This document shows positions 1 to 10,160 of a stretch of DNA of 64,000 nt, piece after piece (position 1 is the stretch's first letter; every line of letters begins with the position of its first letter). The notes beneath the pieces were generated by a model. It did no database searches. It had not been told where the DNA came from and saw nothing but the letters and a program-made list of their open reading frames with translations. The DNA comes from Candidatus Gastranaerophilales bacterium (GTDB lineage: Bacteria > Cyanobacteriota > Vampirovibrionia > Gastranaerophilales > Gastranaerophilaceae). The stretch is from NCBI GenBank assembly GCA_944326425.1, contig CALVDX010000008.1:23121-87120 (forward strand). Reading direction: 5' to 3'. Position numbers and translations under genes: made by a program.

Positions 1-25
1 TGATTTTTTGATGTTAAAATATTTT

Positions 26-31
26 TATAAT
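26..31 (+). promoter_or_regulatory. Candidate -10 box for glmS
   Basis: TATAAT lies 21 nt before the glmS start codon. No good -35 hexamer sits 16-18 nt upstream within the visible sequence, so this is only a suggestion. Confidence 0.3.
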
Positions 32-52
32 AGTAAATAAGGAGCATCAGGT

Positions 53-1897
53 ATGTGCGGGATTGTAGGGTATATAGGTAAAGGCTGCGCTTTGGATATT
101 CTTTTGAACGGGTTGTCCAAACAGGAGTATCGCGGATATGATTCCGCGGGGCTTGCACTTATTGTTAATGATAAAGTTGAAGTATTTAAAGAAGAAGGCA
201 AGCTGATTAACCTTAGAAACAAAATTAAACCTCATGCCGCTAGACTTTTATCCTCCCATTCCGGTATAGGCCATATAAGATGGGCGACACACGGTGCGCC
301 TACGACTTTAAATGCCCATCCTCATCAGTGTAACTGCGGTAAAGTGGTTGTTGTTCATAATGGCATTATTGAAAATTTTAAAGAATTAAAAAATGAATTA
401 GAAGCTTGCGGATGCCGTTTTAAAACCCAGACAGATACGGAAGTTATTGCGCATCTTGTCGCTCATGAATTTTCTAAAGTTAAAAATTTGACAGAGGCAG
501 TTTGTTTGGCAACTAAAAGATTGGAAGGCTCTTATGCTCTTTGTATAATGCATCAGGATGTAAAAGATACGATTGTTGCAACAAAACGTAATGCGCCGCT
601 TCTGGTTGGTGTCGGTGAAGGTGAATATTTTGTGGCCTCTGATGTTCCTGCAATAATTGAATATACAAAAAAAGCTGTTTATCTTGAGGATAATCAAGTA
701 GCAACAATTCATAGTGATTTTCTGGGGATAATGGATATTGACCATAATATAATAACTCCTCATATTGAAGTTTTGCCATGGGAGTCTGTATCATTAAGCA
801 AAATGGGGTATAAGCACTTTATGCTTAAAGAAATCCATGAGCAGCCGGATGTAATAAGAAACATACTTGCTGATAAACTTCACAGTTCTGATGCAGATGT
901 TAGTTTGAGCGGGGTTAATATTGATAAATCAATGCTCAGACATTTAAACAGAATACAGGTTGTAGCCTGCGGAACATCTTTGCATGCTGCTATTATCGGG
1001 AAATATATAATTGAAACTCTTTGTGATATAGCTGTGGACATTGAGCCGTCAAGCGAGTATATTTACAGAAAAACGCTTACAGACAAAAATACGCTTGTAA
1101 TCGGAGTATCGCAGTCCGGAGAAACGGCCGATACGCTTACAGCCGTGAGACAATCAAAGAAACGCGGGTCGCATATTCTTATTATTACAAATCGTCCTGA
1201 TTCAACAATGGCGCGGGAAGCAGACAGTTTAATTCCCGTGAATGCCGGAATTGAGGTAAGTGTTGCGGCTACAAAATCCTATATAGCACAGGTTATGTCT
1301 TTTTATCTTCTTGCAATACATATTGCTCAAATGAAAGGTACTGTTGATGAGAGTTTGACATCGGCACTAAAACATGAATTAATAATGCTTCCTATGAAAA
1401 TAGAATCTGTGTTATCGCATAAAGAGCAAATAGCGGAAGTTGCCAGAATTTATTCAGGGTTTAAAAATTTTGTATTTATTGCGCGGGGTATAAATTATGC
1501 AACCGCTTTGGAGGGTGCATTAAAACTTAAGGAAATAAGTTATATAAATGCAACGGGTTATCCGGCAGGAGAGCTTAAGCACGGCCCTATTGCAATGCTT
1601 GATGAAACAATGCCGGTTATGTCAATTTTGATGACCGGATGTGTGTATGACAAAATTCTTTCAAACAGTGAAGAAGCTAAAGCCAGAAATGCAAGGATGA
1701 TTGCACTTACTGATTCTGAAGATGAAAAATTGCTAGAACTGTTTGAACATATAATAAGAGTTCCTCAGGTTCATGAGCTTGTATCTCCAATTCTAGCCAT
1801 TGTTCCGCTGCAGCTGCTCGCATACTATATTGCAGAGTACCTTGGCAAAGACGTAGATCAGCCGCGAAACCTTGCAAAATCCGTAACTGTAGAATAA
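53..1897 (+). CDS. glmS: Glutamine--fructose-6-phosphate aminotransferase (isomerizing)
   Basis: Makes glucosamine-6-phosphate from fructose-6-phosphate and glutamine, the entry to UDP-GlcNAc for peptidoglycan and LPS; cytosolic. The protein is 614 aa, normal for the family. It begins MCGIVGYIG, so Cys2 becomes the N-terminal nucleophile of the class II glutaminase domain (about 1-240). Two SIS sugar-isomerase domains follow, with VACGTSLHAA and SQSGETADT in the first and ARGINYATALEGALKLKEISY-type sequence in the second, and it ends in the typical LAKSVTVE tail. An AAGGAG Shine-Dalgarno ends 8 nt before the ATG. The stop codon overlaps the start of the next small ORF (TAATG), implying coupled translation. 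Confidence 0.97.
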   Translation: MCGIVGYIGKGCALDILLNGLSKQEYRGYDSAGLALIVNDKVEVFKEEGKLINLRNKIKPHAARLLSSHSGIGHIRWATHGAPTTLNAHPHQCNCGKVVVVHNGIIENFKELKNELEACGCRFKTQTDTEVIAHLVAHEFSKVKNLTEAVCLATKRLEGSYALCIMHQDVKDTIVATKRNAPLLVGVGEGEYFVASDVPAIIEYTKKAVYLEDNQVATIHSDFLGIMDIDHNIITPHIEVLPWESVSLSKMGYKHFMLKEIHEQPDVIRNILADKLHSSDADVSLSGVNIDKSMLRHLNRIQVVACGTSLHAAIIGKYIIETLCDIAVDIEPSSEYIYRKTLTDKNTLVIGVSQSGETADTLTAVRQSKKRGSHILIITNRPDSTMAREADSLIPVNAGIEVSVAATKSYIAQVMSFYLLAIHIAQMKGTVDESLTSALKHELIMLPMKIESVLSHKEQIAEVARIYSGFKNFVFIARGINYATALEGALKLKEISYINATGYPAGELKHGPIAMLDETMPVMSILMTGCVYDKILSNSEEAKARNARMIALTDSEDEKLLELFEHIIRVPQVHELVSPILAIVPLQLLAYYIAEYLGKDVDQPRNLAKSVTVE

Positions 1898-2061
1898 TGA
1901 AAATAATTTCTGAAAATATACAACTTAAAAATATTAATACTTTTACCACAGAATATATTGAATCGGAATTAAAAAAAATGAATATTGATGCGGTAAGGTG
2001 GGCTGTTATTGATGTGAATGAAAAAATTTTTACACTCTGTGTTTCTCATGTTATAATTTAG
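1897..2061 (+). CDS. Small protein coupled to glmS, unknown function
   Basis: A 54-aa ORF whose ATG shares a base with the glmS stop codon (TAATG), the usual signature of translational coupling. It starts MKIISENIQ and ends VSHVII, with no membrane segment or recognisable domain. The middle (RWAVIDVNEKIFTLCVSHVI) has alternating hydrophobic residues that would fit a short beta hairpin. I do not recognise a family. Coding status rests on the overlap and the uninterrupted frame, so it could also be a chance ORF. Confidence 0.5.
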   Translation: MKIISENIQLKNINTFTTEYIESELKKMNIDAVRWAVIDVNEKIFTLCVSHVII

Positions 2062-2068
2062 GTTGTGA

Positions 2069-3406
<1,338 letters not shown>

Positions 3407-3429
3407 ATTTAATAAATATAATAAGTGGT

Positions 3430-3460
3430 AAAGGCGGTTTAATTTCCGCCTTTTTCTTTT
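3430..3460 (+). terminator. Rho-independent terminator after ahcY
   Basis: An 8-bp stem (AAAGGCGG / CCGCCTTT) with an 8-nt loop runs directly into a T-rich tract (TTTTTCTTTT), 24 nt after the ahcY stop codon. Confidence 0.9.
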
Positions 3461-3477
3461 TAAAGCATATTATTACG

Positions 3478-3486
3478 TGTTATAAT
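3478..3486 (+). promoter_or_regulatory. Extended -10 promoter for the UvrA-like gene
   Basis: TGTTATAAT is an exact TGN-TATAAT extended -10 element, 32 nt before the ATG at 3518. No good -35 is visible, which extended -10 promoters tolerate. It follows the ahcY terminator, consistent with a new transcription unit. Confidence 0.6.
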
Positions 3487-3517
3487 TTTTTTATCAGGTA
3501 AAAGATAAGGGGCTTGT

Positions 3518-5152
3518 ATGTGCGGGAATGAGTTAAGGCCGGATAAAATTCTTGTAAGAGGGGCAAGTGTACACAATCTAAAACATATAGATGTAGATGT
3601 TCCGTTGAATAAGATAGTCGGTATAGCTGGGGTTTCCGGCTCCGGAAAATCTTCGCTTGCTCTTGGTGTTTTATATGCGGAAGGCTCACGACGATATCTG
3701 GAGGCGCTTTCTACTTATACAAGACGGAGAATGACGCAGGCTGCAAAAGCGCAGGTTGATGAGATTTTGTATGTTCCGGCTTCTCTTGCATTACATCAGC
3801 GTCCGGTTGTTCCGGGAATTCGCAGTACATTTGGTACCGGTACAGAGCTGCTAAACAGTTTAAGACTTATGTTTTCAAGGCTTGCAAACCATCGCTGCCC
3901 TAACGGGCATTATTTAAAACCGACACTTCTTGTTGCCGCCGGAAAAGAGCTTGTTTGTCCCGAGTGCGGGGTTCATTTTTATGCCCCTGGTGCCGAAGAG
4001 CTTGCATTTAACAGTCAGGGAGCGTGTGAACGCTGCGGCGGAGTCGGAACAATCAGGATGGTTGATGAAACTACGTTGGTTCCGGATGAATCCCTTACGA
4101 TAGATGAGGGTGCCGTTTTACCGTGGAACTCTCTTATGTGGTCGCTTATGACGGATGTCTGCAGGGCTATGGGGGTACGTACCGATGTCCCTTTCCGGGA
4201 GTTAACGGAGGCAGAGAGAGAAATTGTTTTTCATGGCCCTGCTGTTAAAAAACATATTTTTTATAAAGCAAAAAACTCAAATCAGGCGGGTGAAATAGAT
4301 TTTACATATTATAATGCTGTCTATACGGTGGAAAATGCCCTTAAAAAGGTTAAAGATGAAACCGGCATGAAACGGGTTGAAAAGTTTTTGAAAGAGGACA
4401 TTTGTCCGGACTGCAAAGGAACTCGTTTATCAGAAGCTGCGCGGGCGCCTAAATTGCGCGGGGCTTCTCTTGACGAGGTTTGTACAATGACATTGTCTGA
4501 ATTAATAAACTGGGTTGACGGAGTACCTGTATCTTTGCCGGAAGAAATGCGTTCTATGGCGGAAGCTGTTTGTGAATCTTTTCAAACGACCGCAAAACGT
4601 TTGTTGGATTTAGGTTTAGGTTATCTTTCTCTTGACAGGGCGGCTGCAACATTATCTACCGGAGAAAGACAGAGAATGCAGTTAGCGCGTTCGGTAAGAA
4701 ACAGAACTACGGGAGTGCTTTATGTGTTAGACGAGCCCTCCATTGGTTTGCACCCTGCAAACATCAAGGGGCTTAATACTGTTATGCATGATCTGGTTGC
4801 AGACGGTAATTCTGTGGTTTTGGTTGACCATGATACCCAAATTTTATCTGAAGCAAATTGGATTATAGAAATGGGGCCTGAATCCGGAGCTGACGGCGGC
4901 GAAGTAATGGCTGAAGGTACTATTCCCGAGATTATAAAAAATCCTGTTTCAAAAATAGGGCCGTTTTTAGAGGGGAGTGCTGCAACCCGTATACGGATAC
5001 GAACCAATTGTGATGTAATGTTTAATAATGGTGAAATTTGTATTTCAACTTCAAATATACATACGGTAAACCTCTTGATGTTCATATTCCTAAAGGCAGA
5101 CTTACAGTTATTACCGGAGTGTCAGGCTCAGGTAAAACAACTCTGGTTTTAG
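3518..5152 (+). CDS. UvrA-like ABC ATPase, N-terminal part (frameshifted gene)
   Basis: First part of a UvrA-family double-ABC ATPase. It holds the first Walker A (GVSGSGKSS, about residue 40), cysteine pairs of the zinc modules (CPECG, CERCGG, CPDCKG), a signature in the variant form LSTGERQR, and the first Walker B (VLDEPSIGLHP). The stretch between the first Walker region and the first zinc module is too short for the UvrB-binding domain of canonical UvrA, so this is a UvrA2/class II-like protein, a group linked to drug or DNA-damage tolerance rather than classical UvrABC repair. Family similarity fails after about residue 515 (near 5065); the rest of this frame to the stop is missense. 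The C-terminal half continues in the -1 frame from 5038. Joined, the two halves would give about 836 aa. Confidence 0.8.
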   Translation: MCGNELRPDKILVRGASVHNLKHIDVDVPLNKIVGIAGVSGSGKSSLALGVLYAEGSRRYLEALSTYTRRRMTQAAKAQVDEILYVPASLALHQRPVVPGIRSTFGTGTELLNSLRLMFSRLANHRCPNGHYLKPTLLVAAGKELVCPECGVHFYAPGAEELAFNSQGACERCGGVGTIRMVDETTLVPDESLTIDEGAVLPWNSLMWSLMTDVCRAMGVRTDVPFRELTEAEREIVFHGPAVKKHIFYKAKNSNQAGEIDFTYYNAVYTVENALKKVKDETGMKRVEKFLKEDICPDCKGTRLSEAARAPKLRGASLDEVCTMTLSELINWVDGVPVSLPEEMRSMAEAVCESFQTTAKRLLDLGLGYLSLDRAAATLSTGERQRMQLARSVRNRTTGVLYVLDEPSIGLHPANIKGLNTVMHDLVADGNSVVLVDHDTQILSEANWIIEMGPESGADGGEVMAEGTIPEIIKNPVSKIGPFLEGSAATRIRIRTNCDVMFNNGEICISTSNIHTVNLLMFIFLKADLQLLPECQAQVKQLWF

Positions 5153-6027
5153 AAAGTCTTATTCCAGGGTTAGAAAAATATATTTCGGGAGGAAAATTAC
5201 CGGAACATATTAAAAGAGTTAGTGCTGAAGGAATTAAGCATGTAAAACTCATAGACGCTTCACCTATTGGTATTAACGTTCGTTCAACTGTTGCAACTTA
5301 TGCAAATGTTCATGATGAACTAAGAAAAGTTTTTGCTAAAACTGCGGATGCAAAAGAGTACGGTTATAAAGCCGGAGATTTTTCTTATAATACGGGTATT
5401 TTACGCTGTCCGACCTGTGATGGGACGGGTAGTATAAGTCTTGATGTTCAATTCTTGCCGGATGTAGATATCCCGTGTCCTGATTGCAGGGGCGGCCGTT
5501 ATTCTAAAAAGACGGAAAGTATTAAGTATATTTCTAAAGAGAAAAAGTCTTATTCTTTGCCGGAAATTATGGGAATGGATATTAATCATGCACTTGAAGC
5601 CTGCCGGGATTTAAATGTTGTAAAGCAAAGGCTGCAGGTATTAAAAGATTTGGGCTTAGGGTATCTTACGCTCGGGGAAGCGACGCCGAGTCTTTCGGGC
5701 GGAGAAGCACAAAGACTGAAACTTGCATCAGAAATGGGGCACAGACAGGAGGATACGGTTTTTGTATTCGATGAACCGACAATAGGGCTGCACCCGCTTG
5801 ATGTTCAGTCACTGTTAGGGGTTTTCCAAAAACTTATAGATAATGGTGCAACAGTAATTGTTATTGAACACGACCTGGATGTCATAAGTAACGCTGATTA
5901 TATAATAGATATGGGGCCCGGCGGCGGCAAAGAGGGCGGGGAGATTGTTGCTGCCGGTATTCCTGAAAAGATTGCTTCCTGTAAAAAAAGTGAGACCGGT
6001 AAATATTTGAAAAAATATTTTATTTAA
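5038..6027 (+). CDS. UvrA-like ABC ATPase, C-terminal part (frameshifted gene)
   Basis: Second ABC half of the same UvrA-like gene, read one base earlier than the first half. Clear family sequence starts at about 5066 with KPLDVHIPKG, followed by Walker A (GVSGSGKTTL), a zinc module (CPTCDGTG, CPDCRGG), the canonical signature LSGGEAQR, and Walker B (VFDEPTIGLHP). The frame opens at a TTG inside the upstream frame with no ribosome-binding site, so it is unlikely to be an independent gene. A single missing A in the AAA run at 5068-5070 would explain the break. Confidence 0.75.
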   Translation: MYFNFKYTYGKPLDVHIPKGRLTVITGVSGSGKTTLVLESLIPGLEKYISGGKLPEHIKRVSAEGIKHVKLIDASPIGINVRSTVATYANVHDELRKVFAKTADAKEYGYKAGDFSYNTGILRCPTCDGTGSISLDVQFLPDVDIPCPDCRGGRYSKKTESIKYISKEKKSYSLPEIMGMDINHALEACRDLNVVKQRLQVLKDLGLGYLTLGEATPSLSGGEAQRLKLASEMGHRQEDTVFVFDEPTIGLHPLDVQSLLGVFQKLIDNGATVIVIEHDLDVISNADYIIDMGPGGGKEGGEIVAAGIPEKIASCKKSETGKYLKKYFI

Positions 6028-6061
6028 AATTGTTTTTTATCTGCGCGCTTTAATTTACCCG

Positions 6062-6070
6062 TGGTATAAT
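6062..6070 (+). promoter_or_regulatory. Extended -10 promoter for the ABC permease
   Basis: TGGTATAAT fits TGN-TATAAT and lies 20 nt before the TTG start at 6091. Confidence 0.55.
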
Positions 6071-6090
6071 AATTTTGTCGGAGTACAGGA

Positions 6091-6897
6091 TTGAAAAAAT
6101 TTGTTCTTTATTCATTTCTTCTGTTATTATCGGGGAGTATGCTGCTGCCGTTCGTTGTAATGCTTGTTCTTTCTTTTACTCCGGAAGGACAGATTTCAAT
6201 AGGAAATTTTGATTTTACATTTACAATTGATAACTGGCGGAATGTGTTTAATAAGGTTCCTGTCGGGCGGTATTTTCTTAATAGTTTAATCGTTGCGGGG
6301 CTGACGGCTGCGGGGCAGATTATATTTTCTGCAATGGCCGGTTTTGTTTTTGCAAGAATGGAATTTAAAGGACGGGATTTTCTGTTTTATGTGTTTTTAT
6401 TGAGTATGATGGTGCCGCCGCAGGTTAATATTGTTCCGTTGTTCTGGGTTATGAGTACTCTCGGGTTGGTTAATACCTATCCGGCATTAATACTTCCGGG
6501 GCTGTTTGGAGGTTTTGGGGTGTTTATGATGCGGCAGTTTTTTCTTGATTTCCCTGTAGAATTGGAGGAAGCTGCAAGAATTGACGGGGCAGGCATTTTT
6601 AAAACATTTTTTACAATTGTAATGCCGCTTGCAGCCCCTGCAATTATGACACTCGGAATTTTTACTTTTGTATCTGCATGGAACAGTTTTATGTGGCCGC
6701 TGATTGTTACAAATACGGAGGATATGCGAACACTTGCTCTCGGTCTTGCTATTTTTAAAGGCAGCTTGCGCGAATTAACACTATGGGGGGAAATGATGGT
6801 TTGTTGTACGGTTTGTACAATTCCTGCAATATTGATATTTTTGTTTGGTAAAAAATATTTGATAAATGATATTGCTGCAGGAGCTGTAAAAGGTTAA
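6091..6897 (+). CDS. Carbohydrate ABC transporter permease, MalG/UgpE type
   Basis: Inner-membrane subunit of a binding-protein-dependent sugar importer. The 268-aa protein has an N-terminal signal-anchor helix (FVLYSFLLLLSGSMLLPFVV) and about five further membrane segments. It carries the family EAA loop (EEAARIDGAGIFKTF...MPLAAPA), which docks to the ATPase. The start is TTG, preceded by GGAG/AGGA. A MalF-type partner, binding protein and ATPase would normally sit beside it, but here it stands alone between the UvrA-like gene and hydF, so partners must lie elsewhere or be lost. Substrate cannot be told from sequence. Confidence 0.88.
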   Translation: MKKFVLYSFLLLLSGSMLLPFVVMLVLSFTPEGQISIGNFDFTFTIDNWRNVFNKVPVGRYFLNSLIVAGLTAAGQIIFSAMAGFVFARMEFKGRDFLFYVFLLSMMVPPQVNIVPLFWVMSTLGLVNTYPALILPGLFGGFGVFMMRQFFLDFPVELEEAARIDGAGIFKTFFTIVMPLAAPAIMTLGIFTFVSAWNSFMWPLIVTNTEDMRTLALGLAIFKGSLRELTLWGEMMVCCTVCTIPAILIFLFGKKYLINDIAAGAVKG

Positions 6898-6991
6898 CGG
6901 GATGATGATAAAAAGATGAAATAATTAATAAAAACAGCAGACAGCATCCGGCTTGTACAGGGTAAGTAAAATATATTTATAAGGGGAAAAA

Positions 6992-8188
6992 ATGAAAGAA
7001 TTAAAATCTAACAGACTTCATATTGGAATGTACGGAAAGACTAATACTGGAAAATCAACCTTGATGAATGTACTTCTCAATCAGGAAATATCAATAACCT
7101 CCGAAATCGCAGGAACTACAACCGATGTGGTTGAAAAATCTGCCGAACTTTTTCCGATAGGCGCGGTTACTTTTCTAGATACTGCAGGCTTAGATGATGT
7201 TACCGAACTTGGTGAAAAACGTATTGAGAAAACTTTGAAAGCAATTAACCGTACAGATGCGGGTGTAATTGTATGTGATTATAACGGGTTTTCCGAAAGT
7301 GAAAAAGAACTTGTATCAAAATTCGAGTCGCTTAAAATCCCGTATCTGGTTGTTGTTAACAAATCTGATGTGCAGCCGATTTCTTCCGATAAATTACGGG
7401 AAATTGAAGAGTACACTCATAATATAATGCAAATTTCGTCAATAAAAGATGACAGGTTAACGGACAAATTTGTTGAGGCGCTGCTTAAAATTCTACCGGA
7501 AGAGTTTGTAAATGACGTATCAATGATGGGTGATTTGATAAATCCTGAGGACACAGTTGTCCTTGTCACTCCGATTGATAAAGAAGCCCCGCGCGGCCGA
7601 CTTATACTACCGGAGGTTCAGGCTATAAGGGATGCACTTGATAATAATTGTATTGCCTGCGTTACTCAGGTTCCGCAGTTAGAAAAAACTCTTAATTTGT
7701 TAAAAGGCAACCCGAGGCTTGTTGTAACGGATTCACAGGCATTTAAAGATGTAGATGGTATAGTTCCTGAGGATATTTATTTAACTTCGTTTTCTATTCT
7801 TCTTGCAAGATTGAAAGGTGACCTGAAAACATTTGTTGAAGGGGTAAAAACTCTTGAAAACATCAAAAACGGCGATAGAATTTTAATCGCAGAGAGCTGC
7901 ACGCATCACAGGATAGATGATGATATTGCGCAGGTAAAAATACCAAAACTTGTTAGAATGAAAACCGGTGTTGAGCCGAAATTTGAATATTATTCAGGAC
8001 ACGATTTTCCTGCTCTGGACGGGTATAAATTGGTTATTCATTGCGGAGCATGCATGACAAATAAGAGAGAAGTTCTATCAAGGATAATGCTTGCCAAATC
8101 TGCCGGTATTCCTATCACAAACTACGGGATTACTATATCATATTGCCTTGAAATTTTAGACAGGGCGGTTGCTGTTTTCAAACAGTAA
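6992..8188 (+). CDS. hydF: [FeFe] hydrogenase maturation GTPase HydF
   Basis: Scaffold GTPase on which HydE and HydG products assemble the 2Fe subcluster of the [FeFe] hydrogenase H-cluster; cytosolic. The 398-aa protein has an N-terminal GTPase domain with G1 GKTNTGKST, G3 DTAGLDD and G4 NKSD. The C-terminal cluster-binding domain shows the HydF pattern CTHH followed about 50 residues later by HCGACM (CxH...HCxxC). AAGGGG precedes the ATG. HydE, HydG and the hydrogenase are not in the window, but HydF has no other known role, so the organism should make an [FeFe] hydrogenase. Confidence 0.95.
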   Translation: MKELKSNRLHIGMYGKTNTGKSTLMNVLLNQEISITSEIAGTTTDVVEKSAELFPIGAVTFLDTAGLDDVTELGEKRIEKTLKAINRTDAGVIVCDYNGFSESEKELVSKFESLKIPYLVVVNKSDVQPISSDKLREIEEYTHNIMQISSIKDDRLTDKFVEALLKILPEEFVNDVSMMGDLINPEDTVVLVTPIDKEAPRGRLILPEVQAIRDALDNNCIACVTQVPQLEKTLNLLKGNPRLVVTDSQAFKDVDGIVPEDIYLTSFSILLARLKGDLKTFVEGVKTLENIKNGDRILIAESCTHHRIDDDIAQVKIPKLVRMKTGVEPKFEYYSGHDFPALDGYKLVIHCGACMTNKREVLSRIMLAKSAGIPITNYGITISYCLEILDRAVAVFKQ

Positions 8189-8342
8189 AAATATAAGGCA
8201 GTTAATGTTATTAAGGGGAATAGCGATTTATGCTAATTAGACAAAGCAGCTTATGAATGTCCGGCATTGTAACCTTTGTAAAGAATTGTAACATATCACT
8301 AAAGATTTGAAATTATATATATTTTAAATACTTTATAGATAT

Positions 8343-9428
8343 ATGGGTAGCATAAGTAATAACAATGTAATATTAACTATTGGAACAGGTGATGGAATTT
8401 CGCACGCCATAGATCGTCAATTGGATGCGGAACTGAACGTTGACGTTAAACTTGGCGCAAGTGAATGGAACTCTGTATTTAGTATTATAAAACAGGATAA
8501 AGCAGTTGCAGAAAAGCAATATTCCGGAGATGATTCAGATATAAACAACAATAAAAATTATATTGTTCAGGAAGGTACTTATCAGGTAACAAAAAATGCC
8601 TGGACTCAAATCGTTCAAATTGCAAAACAAAAAATGGGTATTACTGGTACAACTCCGGCTGAAGAAGAAGTAAAAGCAGCAGAAGAAGAAACCCCGCCGG
8701 TTGAAGGACAAGCAGAAATACAAAAATCTGAAGAGGTTGTAAAAAGTTACCTTCAAGCCGCAGGGATCCAGGTTTCGGATACAGATTTAGCTGATATTGT
8801 TGATAAATATGAAGCAATGGTCGGTTATGCAAAACTTCAAAATCAGGAAGTAGATGAAGCAGTGATAGAAGAAAGAGTTGTTAATTATGCAAAAGCTTTA
8901 AAATATGCGGCAGCAGAAGCGCAGTTTGCAGAAGATCTTGCAAATGAAGTAGAAACATCTGATGCAAAATATACAAATGCAGAAATTACAGAAGCCCTTG
9001 AAACCATAGATACAGACCCTGCAAAATTTAAAGAAGCATATTTGGATTTTGGGGCACAGTATGTAGAACAATACGATGATGCGGCAGGCGATGGTTCTAT
9101 CAGTGTTGAAGAACTTGTTGCAATGGAAGCAAAAGAACTTGGACACGAATTGACAGATGAAGAAAAAAAACAGGCCGTGGAACTCGCTAAACAAAGAATT
9201 GAATTTCTTGATAAAAATGACAACGGTAAAATAGATAAATCAGAAGCAGCAGCATACCTCTGGGCAATGTCTAAAATCCTGGATGCAAAAGGTGAAGGAA
9301 CATCTGATGATATAACTTCTGATGAATGGTTTGCCGCCCAAAAGGGGATAACAGGAAATGATGAAAATACACAGGAATGGTTTAAAAAAATATACGATTC
9401 GGGCTATGAAGGCTTAAAAGAAGAATAA
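8343..9428 (+). CDS. EF-hand domain protein, unknown function
   Basis: An acidic 361-aa protein with no signal peptide or membrane segment. Near the C-terminus lies a canonical EF-hand loop (DKNDNGKIDKSE, about 290-301) and, 45 residues earlier, a degenerate one (DAAGDGSISVEE, about 246-257) lacking the ligand at position 3. The middle (about 105-215) is Ala/Glu-rich and probably helical. Calcium binding is a family-based prediction. There is no Shine-Dalgarno before the ATG; a TTGAAA at 8307 and a weak TACTTT at 8329 would place the transcription start at or next to the ATG, suggesting a leaderless mRNA. It stands alone and ends in its own terminator. Confidence 0.75.
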   Translation: MGSISNNNVILTIGTGDGISHAIDRQLDAELNVDVKLGASEWNSVFSIIKQDKAVAEKQYSGDDSDINNNKNYIVQEGTYQVTKNAWTQIVQIAKQKMGITGTTPAEEEVKAAEEETPPVEGQAEIQKSEEVVKSYLQAAGIQVSDTDLADIVDKYEAMVGYAKLQNQEVDEAVIEERVVNYAKALKYAAAEAQFAEDLANEVETSDAKYTNAEITEALETIDTDPAKFKEAYLDFGAQYVEQYDDAAGDGSISVEELVAMEAKELGHELTDEEKKQAVELAKQRIEFLDKNDNGKIDKSEAAAYLWAMSKILDAKGEGTSDDITSDEWFAAQKGITGNDENTQEWFKKIYDSGYEGLKEE

Positions 9429-9454
9429 AATTATAAAAACAATAAATATCTTAA

Positions 9455-9480
9455 AAAAAACGGTTTAATACCGGTTTTTT
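9455..9480 (+). terminator. Terminator after the EF-hand gene
   Basis: AAAAC-GGT pairs with ACC-G-GTTTT (one bulged G), followed by a run of six T, 27 nt after the stop codon. Confidence 0.7.
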
Positions 9481-9642
9481 GTTGTGTCTAAGATTTGTGT
9501 CATTAGTATTTATAAGATATATTACAAACCTATGTTTTTTATTTAATATTTCTTAATATTTGCAATAAAAAAGGCAATTTTTCTTTAAATATTTACTTTA
9601 TATATATACGAGTAATAAATTAGATTATTAAAGGAGAATACA

Positions 9643-9831
9643 ATGGCTAAAGTTTTGATTTCAATGCCGGAAGAATTTTTAGGAAAAATTGATCAGGTTG
9701 CAGTCGGTGAAAACAGGACACGTTCGGAACTTATCAGGGAAGCATTAAGAAGCTATATCAGAAAAAGCAGAGTAAGAGAGACTGCTGTGTCAAATAAAAA
9801 TGCAGCAATCTTAGAAGCACTGCTTGAATAA
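9643..9831 (+). CDS. Ribbon-helix-helix (CopG/MetJ-type) DNA-binding protein
   Basis: A 62-aa protein with the RHH fold pattern: an N-terminal beta strand (KVLISMPEE) for major-groove contact, then helix A (FLGKIDQVA) and the ENRTRSELIREALRSYI helix typical of CopG and antitoxin proteins. It would bind DNA as a dimer. AAAGGAG lies 7 nt before the ATG. Antitoxins of this size usually precede a toxin gene; the next gene, at 9948, is a 56-aa ORF with no recognisable toxin family, so a toxin-antitoxin role is possible but unsupported. Confidence 0.88.
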   Translation: MAKVLISMPEEFLGKIDQVAVGENRTRSELIREALRSYIRKSRVRETAVSNKNAAILEALLE

Positions 9832-9891
9832 AATAAAAATGAGGATACGGAGAGAGAGAAAAAAGAGAGCACGGTAAGAAAAAGAGCGGAA

Positions 9892-9909
9892 TCCCCTTTT
9901 TAAAGGGGA
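9892..9909. other. Short inverted repeat between two small genes
   Basis: TCCCCTT and AAGGGGA form a 7-bp dyad around a short T/A centre in the 116-nt gap between the RHH gene and the 56-aa ORF. It has no T tract, so it is not a standard terminator. It could be an operator or an mRNA hairpin. Confidence 0.35.
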
Positions 9910-9947
9910 AAGAATTATGGGTTTTTATTAAGAGATAAGGGGGAAAA

Positions 9948-10118
9948 ATGATTGAGATTTCTGCAATAACATATTCTGATGTTCTAAAATACAGAGCAGA
10001 TTATTTGTCTGGCAATCATCTTTATAATATTACGGATGAAGAGTTTTATCGTTTATCAAATGCTTATGGTATGGATTGTTCAGGGTTTTCTCCTGTAAAT
10101 AAACGGATTAGAATTTAA
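9948..10118 (+). CDS. 56-aa small protein, unknown function
   Basis: Starts MIEISAITYSDVLKYRADYL and ends VNKRIRI, with AAGGGGG 5 nt before the ATG, which supports translation. No membrane segment or recognised domain. It follows the RHH gene by 116 nt on the same strand and precedes the acyltransferase by 42 nt, so it may be co-transcribed with either. It might be a partner of the RHH protein, but its sequence does not resemble a toxin family I know. Confidence 0.55.
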   Translation: MIEISAITYSDVLKYRADYLSGNHLYNITDEEFYRLSNAYGMDCSGFSPVNKRIRI

Positions 10119-10160
10119 AAACTGTTTTCATGGTATCATCTTAAGTATGGAGGATGGACC

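Noticed and set aside
5038..5152. Programmed frameshifting in the UvrA-like gene
   Set aside because: No X-XXY-YYZ heptamer at the junction (GGTAAAC) and no hairpin behind it; a lost base is simpler.
9643..10118. RHH protein plus 56-aa ORF as a toxin-antitoxin pair
   Set aside because: The downstream protein matches no toxin family I recognise and lies 116 nt away with its own ribosome-binding site; left as unknown.
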